This document shows, piece by piece, positions 50,950-60,370 of a stretch of DNA of 64,000 nt. A program made the translations under genes and the position numbers. The stretch comes from an uncultured Collinsella sp. (GTDB lineage Bacteria > Actinomycetota > Coriobacteriia > Coriobacteriales > Coriobacteriaceae): assembly GCA_900548365.1 (NCBI GenBank), contig URKM01000004.1, positions 22,088 to 86,087 of the forward strand. The letters are read 5' to 3'. Below the pieces are notes generated by a model. The model searched no databases, was not told the origin of the DNA, and saw only the letters and a list, made by a program, of their open reading frames with translations. Numbering within the stretch: position 1 is the first letter of the stretch; the number at the start of each line of letters is the position of its first letter.

Positions 50950-53900
50950 ATGAAATTCATTCATAACAGCCGCTTGACGCGATACCGCACGCCCTACGGC
51001 GCGGTCGTCGCGGGCACAGCGGTCGAGCTTTCCGTACAGGCATGCGATTGCGATATCGACCGCACGTCCATCACGCTTCGCACATGGGTCGATGGCGAAG
51101 GGGAATCCCTTCATCCCATGGACCATGTTGGAGGCGGCCTGTTCACCGTTTCGCTTCCCTGCTCAGAGCCCGCGCTCGTCTGGTATCGGTTCAATATCGA
51201 CTTGCTGGATGGCGCCAGCACCTATCTCGGAGCGCCCAACGGGGCGACGGGTGGCGAAGGGGTCATATACGATTACGCCGACGCCCCATCCTTCCAAATC
51301 ACCGTTTACAAGCATCGCCAGACGCGGCCAACCTGGTATGAGCGGGGCATGGTCTACCAGATCTTCCCCGATCGGTATCGCCGCGATGCAGACTGGCGCG
51401 AGCGCGCGGTCAAAGAGGTCGAGAAGCCGCGACGCGGACCTGGCAAGCGCATCGTCTGGGACTGGAACACGCCGCCGGTATATGATCGAGCCGCCGACGG
51501 CTCGATTCGCACCTGGGACTTCTACGGCGGCTCCCTCGAGGGGATCCGCATGGACCTTCCGCGCTTGAAGGAGATGGGCATCACCGCCATCTACCTGAAC
51601 CCCATATTCAAGGCGGCGAGCAACCATCGCTACGACACCGGAGACTACCTCGCCATCGACCCCATGCTGGGCACGAAGGAGGACTTCGAGCGCCTTGCGA
51701 GCGAGGCTCGCTCGATGGGCATCAGCATCATTCTCGACGGCGTCTTCAACCACACCGGCGACGACTCCCTGTATTTCAATCGCTACGGAAACTACGACAG
51801 CGTCGGCGCTTGGGAAAACGAGGCGTCACCCTGGCATGATGCGTTTCATTTCCACGATGACGGAACGTATGACGCATGGTGGGGCATCGGCAACATGCCG
51901 GCGCTCAACGAGGACTGCCCGCTCGTCCGCGACCTCATCTTGGGCGAGAACGGCGTTATCCGGACCTGGCTTCGCGCCGGCGCCCGCGGATGGCGCCTCG
52001 ACGTCGCCGACGAGCTGAGCGACGAGCTCATACGCGACATCAAGTCCGCGACCCTCGAGGAATGCCCCGACGGGCTGTTGCTCGGCGAGGTCTGGGAAGA
52101 CGCCTCGAATAAGATCAGCTACAGCAAGCTGCGCACCTACCTGCAGGGAGACGAGCTCGATTCGGCGATGAACTACCCGTTCCGCGACATGGTCCTGGGC
52201 TTCCTCGTCGGCGATGAAACGGCCTACCAGGCCGCCGAGCGCATCGAGACGCTGCGAGAGAACTATCCGCCGGAAGCGCTGAAATGCGCCCTCAACCTGC
52301 TGGGCAGCCATGATAAGCCCCGTATCGCCTCCGTCCTCGGCGATGGCCCCGACGAATCCCAGATACCCGAAAGCGAACGCGGGCGCTTCAGGCTCGACGA
52401 GAACACGCTCGGCCGCGCCAAGAGCAGGTTCTGGCTCGCGACCCTCCTTCAGATGACGCTCCCCGGCGTCCCGTCCATCTATTACGGCGATGAATTCTGC
52501 CTCGAGGGGCTATCCGATCCAGGCAACCGCCGCACGCTGCCCAAACAAGAGGATATTCGCGATCGCGACATGCTCAACATGATCCGCAATGCCTCCGGCC
52601 TGCGTACGGCGCTTCCGTTCATCATCGACGGCACGCTGCAGGCGCGCGCGCTCAACGACGATGTCCTGTGTATCAAGCGGCGCGGCGCCGACGGCCAGAT
52701 GGTCACCGTGCTCGTCAACAAGAGCCTGTCGAACACCCGCGTTGTCCGCGTGCCCATAGAAAACGATAGCGCCATCGATCTGCTGAGCGGTAACGACCTC
52801 ATGCGGGGCACCGACGGCTGCGCCGAGGTCAAGCTCTGGCCCCTCGGTTCGTCGGTCATCTACGCCAACAAAAGGGAGCGCCTGCAAAAGCCGCTCGAGC
52901 CCGGTGCGGGAGTGATAGCGCACATCACCTCGATACCCAATCGACGCGGGGAGAAGGGGACCTTGGGAGCGCCCGCCCGCCGCTTCATCGACCATCTTGC
53001 CACGATGGGGTTCAAATATTGGCAGGTCCTGCCCGTAAATCCCATCGACTCCTTCGGTTCGCCCTATGCGGGTCCCTCCGCCTTCGCGGGCAATACCGCC
53101 CTGCTGTACGAGAGCGATAGCGAGCTACGCCAATCATTCGCCGCGTTCAAAGCTGCGGGCGGCTTGAAGAGCCCGGAATACCTCCGCTTCGCGCGCGAAA
53201 ACGAGCAATGGCTCGATTCGTACTGCGCATACATGACGCTGAAGGAGACCCACCAGGGAGCCTCGCGCCACAGCTGGCCGGCGACGCAGCAGCGCTATTC
53301 GATCGGCATGCTGTCCGATGTCCGCTATGCAGAGTTCGCCGAGTTCCATGCATACGCCCAATTCCGCTTTGATCAGGAATGGCAGGAGATGCTCGACTAC
53401 GCCCACCAGCGCGGCATCCTGATCATCGGCGATATTCCCATGTATGTCTCGGACGACTCGGCGGACGCTTGGTCCGAGCCCGGCATGTTCTCCCTTGGGA
53501 AGGACGGGAAGCCCTATGAGATCGCCGGCGTACCACCCGACCGCTTCTCGGCGACGGGCCAGGTATGGGGCAACCCGACCTACCGCTGGGATAGCATGAA
53601 GCAGGATGGCTATGTCTGGTGGATGGCCCGCCTGCGCCGGGCCTTCAAGCTCTACGATTACGTCAGGCTCGACCATTTCCTCGGCTTCCAGAACTACTTC
53701 GGTATCCCCGCGGGCGGGACGGGAGCAGAGGGCCGCTGGCTGCCGGGTCCCGGAATCGAGTTCTTCGAACACGCCTTCAAGGAGTTCGGCCCCCTGCCGT
53801 TCATCGCAGAGGACCTCGGCCTGCTCACGCCTGCCGTACGCGCCCTTGTTGCAGAATGCGGCTTCCCCGGGATGGACGTCCTCGAATTCGCCGACTACGA

Positions 53901-54264
53901 TGTTCGTCACGAGATACACCCGCACAACGACAAGGTGCTCTACACCTCGACGCACGATACCTCCACGCTCGCGGGATTCGTCGGCAGGTCCTTCTGCTCC
54001 GACAACGACGAACAGGGCGCTCGCTACTTAACCGAGGAGATTCTCACGCGCTCCCTGGCGAGCGATGCCCGCGTCGTCATGATGCAGCTCCAGGATGCGA
54101 TGCTCCTGGGCGACGAGGCTCGCATGAACAGGCCGGGAATCGCCGAGGGCAACTGGAACTGGCAGGCCGATGAGAAGCAGATCGCCGAAGTCGAGCATTC
54201 CGTTGCCGCCATGCTCATGGAAGCAGGGCGGTTTAACGGCGGCGAAGCGGTTTCCCCGCGCTAA
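50950..54264 (+). CDS. GH13 alpha-glucosidase/neopullulanase-like fused to 4-alpha-glucanotransferase (GH77)
   Basis: A 1104-residue two-enzyme fusion. Residues 1-130 form a starch-binding-like beta domain; about 130-640 is a GH13 enzyme of the neopullulanase/MalZ type (MVYQIFPDRY, catalytic Asp near 349 in GWRLDVADEL, Glu near 380 in LLGEVWED, Asp near 454 in LLGSHDKPR). About 655-1100 is a MalQ-type amylomaltase (SPYAGPSAFAGNTALL, Asp near 908 in VRLDHFLGF, Glu near 954 in FIAEDLG, Asp near 1001 in STHDTST). Together they would trim and reshuffle maltodextrins or limit dextrins left by GlgP. No signal peptide, so cytoplasmic. GTAGGAGG precedes the ATG. All six catalytic residues appear present. 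Confidence 0.93.
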   Translation: MKFIHNSRLTRYRTPYGAVVAGTAVELSVQACDCDIDRTSITLRTWVDGEGESLHPMDHVGGGLFTVSLPCSEPALVWYRFNIDLLDGASTYLGAPNGATGGEGVIYDYADAPSFQITVYKHRQTRPTWYERGMVYQIFPDRYRRDADWRERAVKEVEKPRRGPGKRIVWDWNTPPVYDRAADGSIRTWDFYGGSLEGIRMDLPRLKEMGITAIYLNPIFKAASNHRYDTGDYLAIDPMLGTKEDFERLASEARSMGISIILDGVFNHTGDDSLYFNRYGNYDSVGAWENEASPWHDAFHFHDDGTYDAWWGIGNMPALNEDCPLVRDLILGENGVIRTWLRAGARGWRLDVADELSDELIRDIKSATLEECPDGLLLGEVWEDASNKISYSKLRTYLQGDELDSAMNYPFRDMVLGFLVGDETAYQAAERIETLRENYPPEALKCALNLLGSHDKPRIASVLGDGPDESQIPESERGRFRLDENTLGRAKSRFWLATLLQMTLPGVPSIYYGDEFCLEGLSDPGNRRTLPKQEDIRDRDMLNMIRNASGLRTALPFIIDGTLQARALNDDVLCIKRRGADGQMVTVLVNKSLSNTRVVRVPIENDSAIDLLSGNDLMRGTDGCAEVKLWPLGSSVIYANKRERLQKPLEPGAGVIAHITSIPNRRGEKGTLGAPARRFIDHLATMGFKYWQVLPVNPIDSFGSPYAGPSAFAGNTALLYESDSELRQSFAAFKAAGGLKSPEYLRFARENEQWLDSYCAYMTLKETHQGASRHSWPATQQRYSIGMLSDVRYAEFAEFHAYAQFRFDQEWQEMLDYAHQRGILIIGDIPMYVSDDSADAWSEPGMFSLGKDGKPYEIAGVPPDRFSATGQVWGNPTYRWDSMKQDGYVWWMARLRRAFKLYDYVRLDHFLGFQNYFGIPAGGTGAEGRWLPGPGIEFFEHAFKEFGPLPFIAEDLGLLTPAVRALVAECGFPGMDVLEFADYDVRHEIHPHNDKVLYTSTHDTSTLAGFVGRSFCSDNDEQGARYLTEEILTRSLASDARVVMMQLQDAMLLGDEARMNRPGIAEGNWNWQADEKQIAEVEHSVAAMLMEAGRFNGGEAVSPR

Positions 54265-54306
54265 GAGCTCGTGTTTTCGGGTACAGTAGCCCATGATGAC
54301 AACAGC

Positions 54307-54341
54307 GCCCGTTGAGAATCGAAGGATTCCAGCGGGCGCGA
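54307..54341 (+). terminator. Two-part hairpin after the GH13-GH77 gene
   Basis: Outer stem gcgcccg / cgggcgc and inner stem gaatc / gattc with loop gaag, then GATCTTGCTTG. The T-content is modest; it could also belong to the leader of the next gene, 28 nt away. Confidence 0.5.
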
Positions 54342-54368
54342 TCTTGCTTGAGAAAGGCATCTCCGACT

Positions 54369-54629
54369 ATGGCACGTTATGATTACCGCTGCACCGAATG
54401 CGGAACGGTCTTCGAAGTCGAACACGGCATGACCGAGCATCCGAGCATCACCTGCCCCGACTGCGGCAAGCCCGCCGAAAAGGTGTTCAGCGCAAGCGGA
54501 ATCAAATTCGAGGGCAGCGGCTTTTACAACACCGATATGAGGGGCGGCGGGTCCAGCACCGCGGCGACGAGCTCGCCGGCAGCGCAGACGTCATGTGGCT
54601 GCGCGGATTGCCCGCACAAGGACGCCTAG
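54369..54629 (+). CDS. FmdB-family small zinc-ribbon protein
   Basis: An 86-residue protein. The N-terminal zinc ribbon has C8, C11, C29 and C32 (YRCTECGTVFEV, ITCPDCG), followed by the family motif EKVFSASGIKFEGSGFYNTD and a flexible tail ending in a second Cys cluster (SCGCADCPHKDA). Family members are called putative regulatory proteins after FmdB; the true function is unknown. AAAGG lies about 11 nt upstream of the ATG. It is convergent with rsmB, 23 nt away. Confidence 0.88.
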   Translation: MARYDYRCTECGTVFEVEHGMTEHPSITCPDCGKPAEKVFSASGIKFEGSGFYNTDMRGGGSSTAATSSPAAQTSCGCADCPHKDA

Positions 54630-54652
54630 CGCCGAGAGCGCGCTCGCGCTCG

Positions 54653-56092
54653 CTAGGAGCAGCGTACCAAGCGAGCGCAGAAATGGCCGTCGGCCGCCCC
54701 GGCGCATGGAATGCTCTGCAGAAACCCGTCCTCACCAGCCAGCGATCGAACGCGAGCGAAAACGTCCTCGAAACCGGGCTGATGCAGCATCTGCGCGTCG
54801 GTAACGGAGGCGAGCGAAAACCCTGAACCCTCCTCCGATGACAGGAACGCCTCGACGACCGCAGCGTTTTCGGAGCGTAGCACGGAACAGGTGGCATAAA
54901 CCAGCTCCCCGCCCGCATCGACGCGCCTGGCGGCAGCCTTGAGAAGCTGGAGCTGCAACGATGGGAGCTCGCGCTCGATATCGCGGCGCGTGAGGCGCCA
55001 AGGTATCTCGGGATGTCGACGCATCGTGCCCGTGCCGGAGCACGGCGCGTCGACGAGCACGGTATCGAACCGCACGGTCGCCCCCGCCTGTTCATCGAGC
55101 GGTCTCAAAACGATATCCAGATCGGTCGCATCGCCCGCATAGGCCTCGATACCGCTGAATCCGGCGGCGGCAAGGCGTGCGAGGTTTTGAGCGCATTTCC
55201 CCTCGAACAAATCGACCGCAACATGATGGCGCCCGCCGAAACCGGCTCGCAGGGCCTGGCAGGTCATGACGAACGTCTTCGTTCCACGACCGGCGCCGAT
55301 CTCCAAACACGAGCCGGCACGCGTCGCGAGCGTCGCCACGAGCTGGGCGTGTTCATCGGAAACCACCAGCGATGCATCGTCGAGCAAGCCCGAACGCAGC
55401 AATGACGACGGACGGGACGGGACGATGCAACCAGGGAAGCGCTCGATGGAATCCATCGCGATGCGCGGGTCCTCGCAGCCAGGATGCACATGGAACGCAA
55501 TGGGCGCGGGGTCGAGCTGGGCCGCGCACAGCAAGCGCATACGGTCCTCGCCGATGGATGCGCCGATGGATCTGGCCAACCATACCGGCAAGCCCGCGCC
55601 GCGCGCTTCCTGAACGATACCGCGCTGATCCGCTACGGCATCGGAGGCGGCAAGGAAGCCGGGCGCAGCCAGCGCGACGCGTCGGAGCACCGCATTCGCC
55701 AGCGAAGCGGCGGCGGAAGCCTGGGAGCGCACGAGCTCTACACCCTGGCTCACCGCCACCTCGGTCGGTGTCGAGAGATAGAGAAGCTCGAATACGGCCA
55801 AGCGCAGCGCCATCCGAACGCGAGGAGAGACCTTACCCGGCTTATCGAGATGCTGCGCGAGCAGGTCATCCAAGCAGCCGACCGTGGCGGTGACGCCGAG
55901 CGCCAGGCGCTGGGCGAACGCGTCGTCGCGCGCGTCCAGATTCCACCGCGAACGAGCCGTTTTCAGAACCTCGCGCGTATACGCATCGCGCTGCTCGGCC
56001 TCGATCAGGACGGCGAGCGCGGCCGTGCGTGCCGGAGTCGCCGCGCTGGAACGAGAGGATCTTCGACTCGCGCCGTTCGTACGCTTCCCCAT
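54653..56092 (-). CDS. rsmB: 16S rRNA m5C967 methyltransferase RsmB
   Basis: A 479-residue enzyme with an N-terminal NusB-like RNA-binding domain (about 20-150; VAVSQGVELVRSQASAAASL) and a SAM-dependent methyltransferase domain. The two catalytic Cys regions are DAPCSGTGTMRRHPEI near 350 and YATCSVLRSEN near 400; SAM loop LEIGAGRGTKTF. ATG 56092 shares a base with the fmt stop (TAATG); an in-frame GTG at 56110 is unlikely. Last gene of priA-def-fmt-rsmB. Confidence 0.95.
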   Translation of the reverse strand: MGKRTNGASRRSSRSSAATPARTAALAVLIEAEQRDAYTREVLKTARSRWNLDARDDAFAQRLALGVTATVGCLDDLLAQHLDKPGKVSPRVRMALRLAVFELLYLSTPTEVAVSQGVELVRSQASAAASLANAVLRRVALAAPGFLAASDAVADQRGIVQEARGAGLPVWLARSIGASIGEDRMRLLCAAQLDPAPIAFHVHPGCEDPRIAMDSIERFPGCIVPSRPSSLLRSGLLDDASLVVSDEHAQLVATLATRAGSCLEIGAGRGTKTFVMTCQALRAGFGGRHHVAVDLFEGKCAQNLARLAAAGFSGIEAYAGDATDLDIVLRPLDEQAGATVRFDTVLVDAPCSGTGTMRRHPEIPWRLTRRDIERELPSLQLQLLKAAARRVDAGGELVYATCSVLRSENAAVVEAFLSSEEGSGFSLASVTDAQMLHQPGFEDVFARVRSLAGEDGFLQSIPCAGAADGHFCARLVRCS

Positions 56093-57009
56093 TATTGCAG
56101 CAGCCCCCACTCGCCCGAGGAATCGCGTTGCCCCGCCGTCCAGGCAGCGGCCGGCATCGCGCGCTTGCCATCGGGCTTCACCTCAAGGACTTCGAACGAA
56201 CCATCCGCGCAGCCGAGGAACAGTCGCTTACCCGAGATGGCGAAGCGACCCGGCTCGACCTTCTCGTCGGCGGGAGCAGCGGAGAGAACGCGCAACGGTT
56301 TCCCGGCGATCTGGCAACGAGCGGGCGCCGCATCGGAAGAGGCGAAGACACGACGGACATTGGACTGGGCATCCAGAGAAGAGTCGAGCTTCATCTCCTG
56401 CTTAGAGATCTTAGCGGCATGGGTGACCAGGGATTCATCCTGTTCGGTCCACGCAACCGTACCGTCGACGACCGAGGGGAGAACCCGCACGAGGAGGTCG
56501 CCGCCGAGCGAGGCGAGCTCGGCCGTCAACTCGTCGGCCGTCTTACCGGAAACGCCGCACGATGCCTGGGCGCAATAGTCCCCCGTATCGACGCCATGGC
56601 CGATGCGCATGATGGAAACGCCGGTCTCGGCATCCCCCTCGAGGATGCAGCGCTGAATAGGGGCGGCACCGCGCCACCGGGGCAGCAGCGATGCATGGAC
56701 GTTCACGCAGCCGCCCGGCGCCATAGTGAGCACCTCGTCGGGCAGAATGCAGCCGTAGGCGGCGACGCAGAACACATCGGCATGCACGCCGCGTAGCTCA
56801 TCGAGCACCTCGGGAGTCATCTTCGTAGCCTCGAGCACGGTCAGGCCGAGCTCGAGCGCCGCCTCCTTCACCGGGGAAGGCTCGAGCACCTTACCACGCG
56901 AGCGAACGGCATCGGGACGAGTCACGACGAGGGCTACATCGAACGCCGAGGCGAGCGCGCGCAGCGAAGGCACGGCAAATGAGGGCGTTCCCATGAATAC
57001 AACGCGCAT
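56092..57009 (-). CDS. fmt: Methionyl-tRNA formyltransferase
   Basis: A 305-residue enzyme formylating initiator Met-tRNA. MRVVFMGTPSFAVPSLRALA at the start, the folate-site region VNVHASLLPRWRGAAPIQRC, and TGDYCAQ are diagnostic; the C-terminal OB-like domain is present. It follows def by 127 nt (no feature seen in the gap); Fmt adds the formyl group that Def removes. Confidence 0.97.
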   Translation of the reverse strand: MRVVFMGTPSFAVPSLRALASAFDVALVVTRPDAVRSRGKVLEPSPVKEAALELGLTVLEATKMTPEVLDELRGVHADVFCVAAYGCILPDEVLTMAPGGCVNVHASLLPRWRGAAPIQRCILEGDAETGVSIMRIGHGVDTGDYCAQASCGVSGKTADELTAELASLGGDLLVRVLPSVVDGTVAWTEQDESLVTHAAKISKQEMKLDSSLDAQSNVRRVFASSDAAPARCQIAGKPLRVLSAAPADEKVEPGRFAISGKRLFLGCADGSFEVLEVKPDGKRAMPAAAWTAGQRDSSGEWGLLQ

Positions 57010-57136
57010 TGGGGCACTTCCTTACCTGTTGAAAACGAACAGGACCCGAAGGCTGCAAGAACCTCCAGGTCCGTAAAATCCATAAGCGGCTTCGCCGGCC
57101 TCAACGGACACGCGAACGGCCGCAGCACCAGGACGG

Positions 57137-57673
57137 CTACTCCGTCTCCCCTGGCTTCGCTCCGCGCGCCAAAGCGTCTTGGTACGCGCGCATCGCGTGC
57201 ATCCGTTCGGCGGGCTCCAAGCGCTCGAACATCGTCTTGCCGTGCAGATGGTCGATCTCATGCTGGAGGCACACGCAGAACAAATCGCCCTCGGCCTCAT
57301 AGCGCATCAGGTTCGCATCAAGGTCGTATGCCTCCACGACGACGCGGTCGGGACGCATGATCTCGCAGTTGATGCCCGGGATGGACAAGCAGCCCTCGTT
57401 ATAGGGCGCCATCGTATCGGACTGCTCGACGATCACGGGGTTGATCAGCACGTAGGGGTCGTAATCCCTGGCGGACGTATACTCGGTATCGACGATGGCC
57501 AGCTGGACGAGCTCCCCCACCTGCGGGGCCGCAAGCCCGCAGCCGCCGTTCTCGAACATGTCGCGCTTCATCCTCTCGACGAGCTGCTCGATTTCCGGCG
57601 TGATCTCCTCGATCTGGGCGCACTCCTGGCGCAGACGCGGGTCGGGAGACAGCACGATGCCGTTGATCTCCAT
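57137..57673 (-). CDS. def: Peptide deformylase
   Basis: A 178-residue metalloenzyme removing the N-formyl group from new proteins. Motif 1 GGCGLAAPQVG (43-53), motif 2 EGCLSIPG (Cys95 metal ligand) and motif 3 QHEIDHLHG (His138, Glu139, His142) are intact. It starts 11 nt after priA and precedes fmt, its functional partner. Confidence 0.97.
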   Translation of the reverse strand: MEINGIVLSPDPRLRQECAQIEEITPEIEQLVERMKRDMFENGGCGLAAPQVGELVQLAIVDTEYTSARDYDPYVLINPVIVEQSDTMAPYNEGCLSIPGINCEIMRPDRVVVEAYDLDANLMRYEAEGDLFCVCLQHEIDHLHGKTMFERLEPAERMHAMRAYQDALARGAKPGETE

Positions 57674-57684
57674 ATACGTTCCTC

Positions 57685-60147
57685 CTACATAAGATCGTAT
57701 GCGTCGATATCGACGCTCACGGACACATTCGGTACGGGGCCTATCTGGCGCAGGCAGTCGCCTAAAACCCTAGAGACATGGTACCCCACTGGGCACTTGA
57801 CCATGAAGTGGAACCGATAGCGATCTTTCGCGCGCTCGATGACGCAGGTCGTGGGACCGAGCACGACCGGAGATCGCGTGGCATCGGCAAGCGAGAGCCC
57901 TCCCTCTTCCAAGGGCTCGACGAACGCGCGCGATACATCCGAAACGGCATCGCGAACGGATGCGGCGAGACGCTCGGCGCACGTGCGCGCTTGCCGCTCG
58001 TCCCTCCCCCGCACCACCACATTGACGAGGCGCACAAACGGCGGATAGCAAGCATCCTTCCGCTGCGCGAGATCGTGATCGGTGAAGAGCGCGCGATCAT
58101 GCCGCGCGACCGCGCGTATGACGGGGTTGTCCGGAAGATACGTTTGGATGACGACCTTACCGGGGCGGTCTCCTCGGCCGGCTCTTCCCGAAACCTGCTC
58201 GAGCAGGTCGTACGCGCGCTCCTGGGCCCTGAAGTCGGGCATCTTGAGCGCGTAATCGGCGTTGACGACGCCGACGAGGGTGACCTCGGGAAAATCCAAG
58301 CCCTTGGCGATCATCTGCGTACCGAGCAGGACCGCGCAGTCGGCGGCATCGAACTCCTCGAGCAAGTGCTTGTGCGCGTCCTTCCCCTTAGTCGAATCGG
58401 CGTCCATCCGGATGATGCGGACATGCGGGGGCATGATGGCGCGAAGCGCATCCTCTACCTGCTGCGTGCCCAGGCCCATCTTAGCGAGGTACCGGCTGCC
58501 GCATTTCGGACAGGCGGAGCCGACTTCCGGATACGGCCGCACATGATAGGTGGCGCCGCAGGTATGGCATTCCAGCGTATGGGTGCGCTCGTGATAGGTG
58601 AGCGCCGTGGAGCAATGCTTGCAGGTGGGGACGCAGCCGCATTCGCGGCACATGAGAAACGGCGCGAAGCCGCGGCGGTTGTGCAACAGGACCGCCTTCT
58701 CCCCGCGCTCGGCCACCCCCATGAGCTCGTCGTAGAGGACGCCGGAGAATATGGAACGCCCGCCCGATGCGAACTCGCGGCGCAGGTCCGCCACGATAAC
58801 CTCCGGGAGCACCGAATCGCCCGGCCGCTCGGGCATCGCGACGCGCTCCCAACGCTGGCCGAGATACGCGCCCTCCGCGCACCGGCCGAGCGCCTCGGCG
58901 GATGGGGTGGCGGAACCCAAGACGAGCGGGATGCGCAGCCGGCGCGCTATATGCGCAGCGACCTCGCGCGCATGGTAGCGCGGAGCAGAGCCCTGCTTGT
59001 AGGACTGTTCATGCTCCTCGTCGATCACGATCAATCGGAGGTCGCGAAACGGGCAGAAGAGCGCCGACCGGGCGCCGACGACCACGCGGGCGGCGCCGGT
59101 ACGCACCATATCCCATTGATCGAGGCGCTCGCCCGCGGATAACCTGGAATGGAACACCGCTACGGATTCACCGAAACGCGAGCGGAACCTGCCCACCGTC
59201 TGCGCGGTGAGGGAGATCTCGGGTACCAGGACGCACGCCTCTCCCCCGTCGGCAAGCACGCGCTCGATGGCCGAGAGGTAGACCTCCGTCTTACCCGAAC
59301 CCGTGACGCCGTCGACGAGCACCACCGAACCGGAGCGCTCGAGCCGCACCCGCTCGATGGCTTCGAGCGCGGCCGTTTGACCCGCTGTAAGCTGTTTGGG
59401 CTGTTCGGCGCGTGCGGACGACAGCGAGGTCGCGTCATCGGCGCGACGCCACGCGCGCCGTTCATCGACCCGCACCACGCCCTTCTTCTCGAGCGCTCGA
59501 ATCGCAGCAGACAGATCGGTGTAGAGCACGTTGAGCTCGCGCGTGGTCACCGGCCCGCACGAAAGCGCCGATAGGAGCTGGCGCTGGCGCACGGCATTGG
59601 CGGGCGGCACGTAATCGTTGCCCTCGATCGTGAGGGACACCACGCGCTCCCGCGCCTCGGCAACGGCCGCGGGCTCGACTTCGCAGGTACCATCGCCGCG
59701 GCGCCTCAAGCGCGGCGTCCCGCCGGGAGGCAGAAACAGACGCAGGCATTCGGCCAGAGATGAGACGTATTCGCCGCTCATCCACAGCGACACCTCGGCG
59801 AAATAGGAGGCGCACGAGGGTTCGGCGACGATCGACCGCACCGCTTTCAGGCGGGACGCGGCGACCCCGTCGGAAAACGAAAGGTCCTCGAGCGTCTCCG
59901 CAAGATCGATAACGTAGCCGAGCGCGACGCGCCGCCCGAACGGCACCAGCACCGTGCACCCGCGCTCGATATCGCAGGCGATGTGCTCGGGCACGCCATA
60001 GGCGAACGGGTCGGAAAGCGAACGGGAGGGAATGTCGACGACGACCGCAGCATGCAGCGGGTACGACGATACCGAGGAAGATCGCGGTCTCGCACCATCC
60101 TCCAAGGAGGGAACGTCATCTTGTAGCAATGACAGCTGCTCTGCCAT
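57685..60147 (-). CDS. priA: Primosomal replication restart helicase PriA
   Basis: An 820-residue superfamily 2 helicase that reloads the replisome at stalled forks. N-terminal 3'-DNA-binding domain (VVVDIPSRSLSDPFAYGVPE), Walker A GVTGSGKTEVYL, Walker B-like VIDEEHEQSYKQG, zinc-binding cysteines in CRECGCVPTCKHC, LECHTCG and SACPKCG, and helicase motifs LGTQMIAKGLDFPEV and RAGRGDRPG. In most other Actinobacteria PriA has lost helicase motifs; here Walker A and DEEH are intact, so it should be active. GGAGGG precedes ATG 60147. First gene of priA-def-fmt-rsmB. Confidence 0.96.
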   Translation of the reverse strand: MAEQLSLLQDDVPSLEDGARPRSSSVSSYPLHAAVVVDIPSRSLSDPFAYGVPEHIACDIERGCTVLVPFGRRVALGYVIDLAETLEDLSFSDGVAASRLKAVRSIVAEPSCASYFAEVSLWMSGEYVSSLAECLRLFLPPGGTPRLRRRGDGTCEVEPAAVAEARERVVSLTIEGNDYVPPANAVRQRQLLSALSCGPVTTRELNVLYTDLSAAIRALEKKGVVRVDERRAWRRADDATSLSSARAEQPKQLTAGQTAALEAIERVRLERSGSVVLVDGVTGSGKTEVYLSAIERVLADGGEACVLVPEISLTAQTVGRFRSRFGESVAVFHSRLSAGERLDQWDMVRTGAARVVVGARSALFCPFRDLRLIVIDEEHEQSYKQGSAPRYHAREVAAHIARRLRIPLVLGSATPSAEALGRCAEGAYLGQRWERVAMPERPGDSVLPEVIVADLRREFASGGRSIFSGVLYDELMGVAERGEKAVLLHNRRGFAPFLMCRECGCVPTCKHCSTALTYHERTHTLECHTCGATYHVRPYPEVGSACPKCGSRYLAKMGLGTQQVEDALRAIMPPHVRIIRMDADSTKGKDAHKHLLEEFDAADCAVLLGTQMIAKGLDFPEVTLVGVVNADYALKMPDFRAQERAYDLLEQVSGRAGRGDRPGKVVIQTYLPDNPVIRAVARHDRALFTDHDLAQRKDACYPPFVRLVNVVVRGRDERQARTCAERLAASVRDAVSDVSRAFVEPLEEGGLSLADATRSPVVLGPTTCVIERAKDRYRFHFMVKCPVGYHVSRVLGDCLRQIGPVPNVSVSVDIDAYDLM

Positions 60148-60370
60148 GTCCCTCCTTTCAGCACGACGGAAGTATTAAGCGTACGCCAACCTGAAACGCC
60201 AACAATCGTAAACCGAGGTTGCATGGTAATTCCACCAGCACGCCCGCACCATGGAAGCTCCGCGATGCGAACATAGCTGGTATGCGAGTTCACGCACATC
60301 ATGTATGCTTTCAGAAACCCTGTTCACTTCAACGACGCTACAAACCCTTCGACATGGTAGGAGAGGCTTG

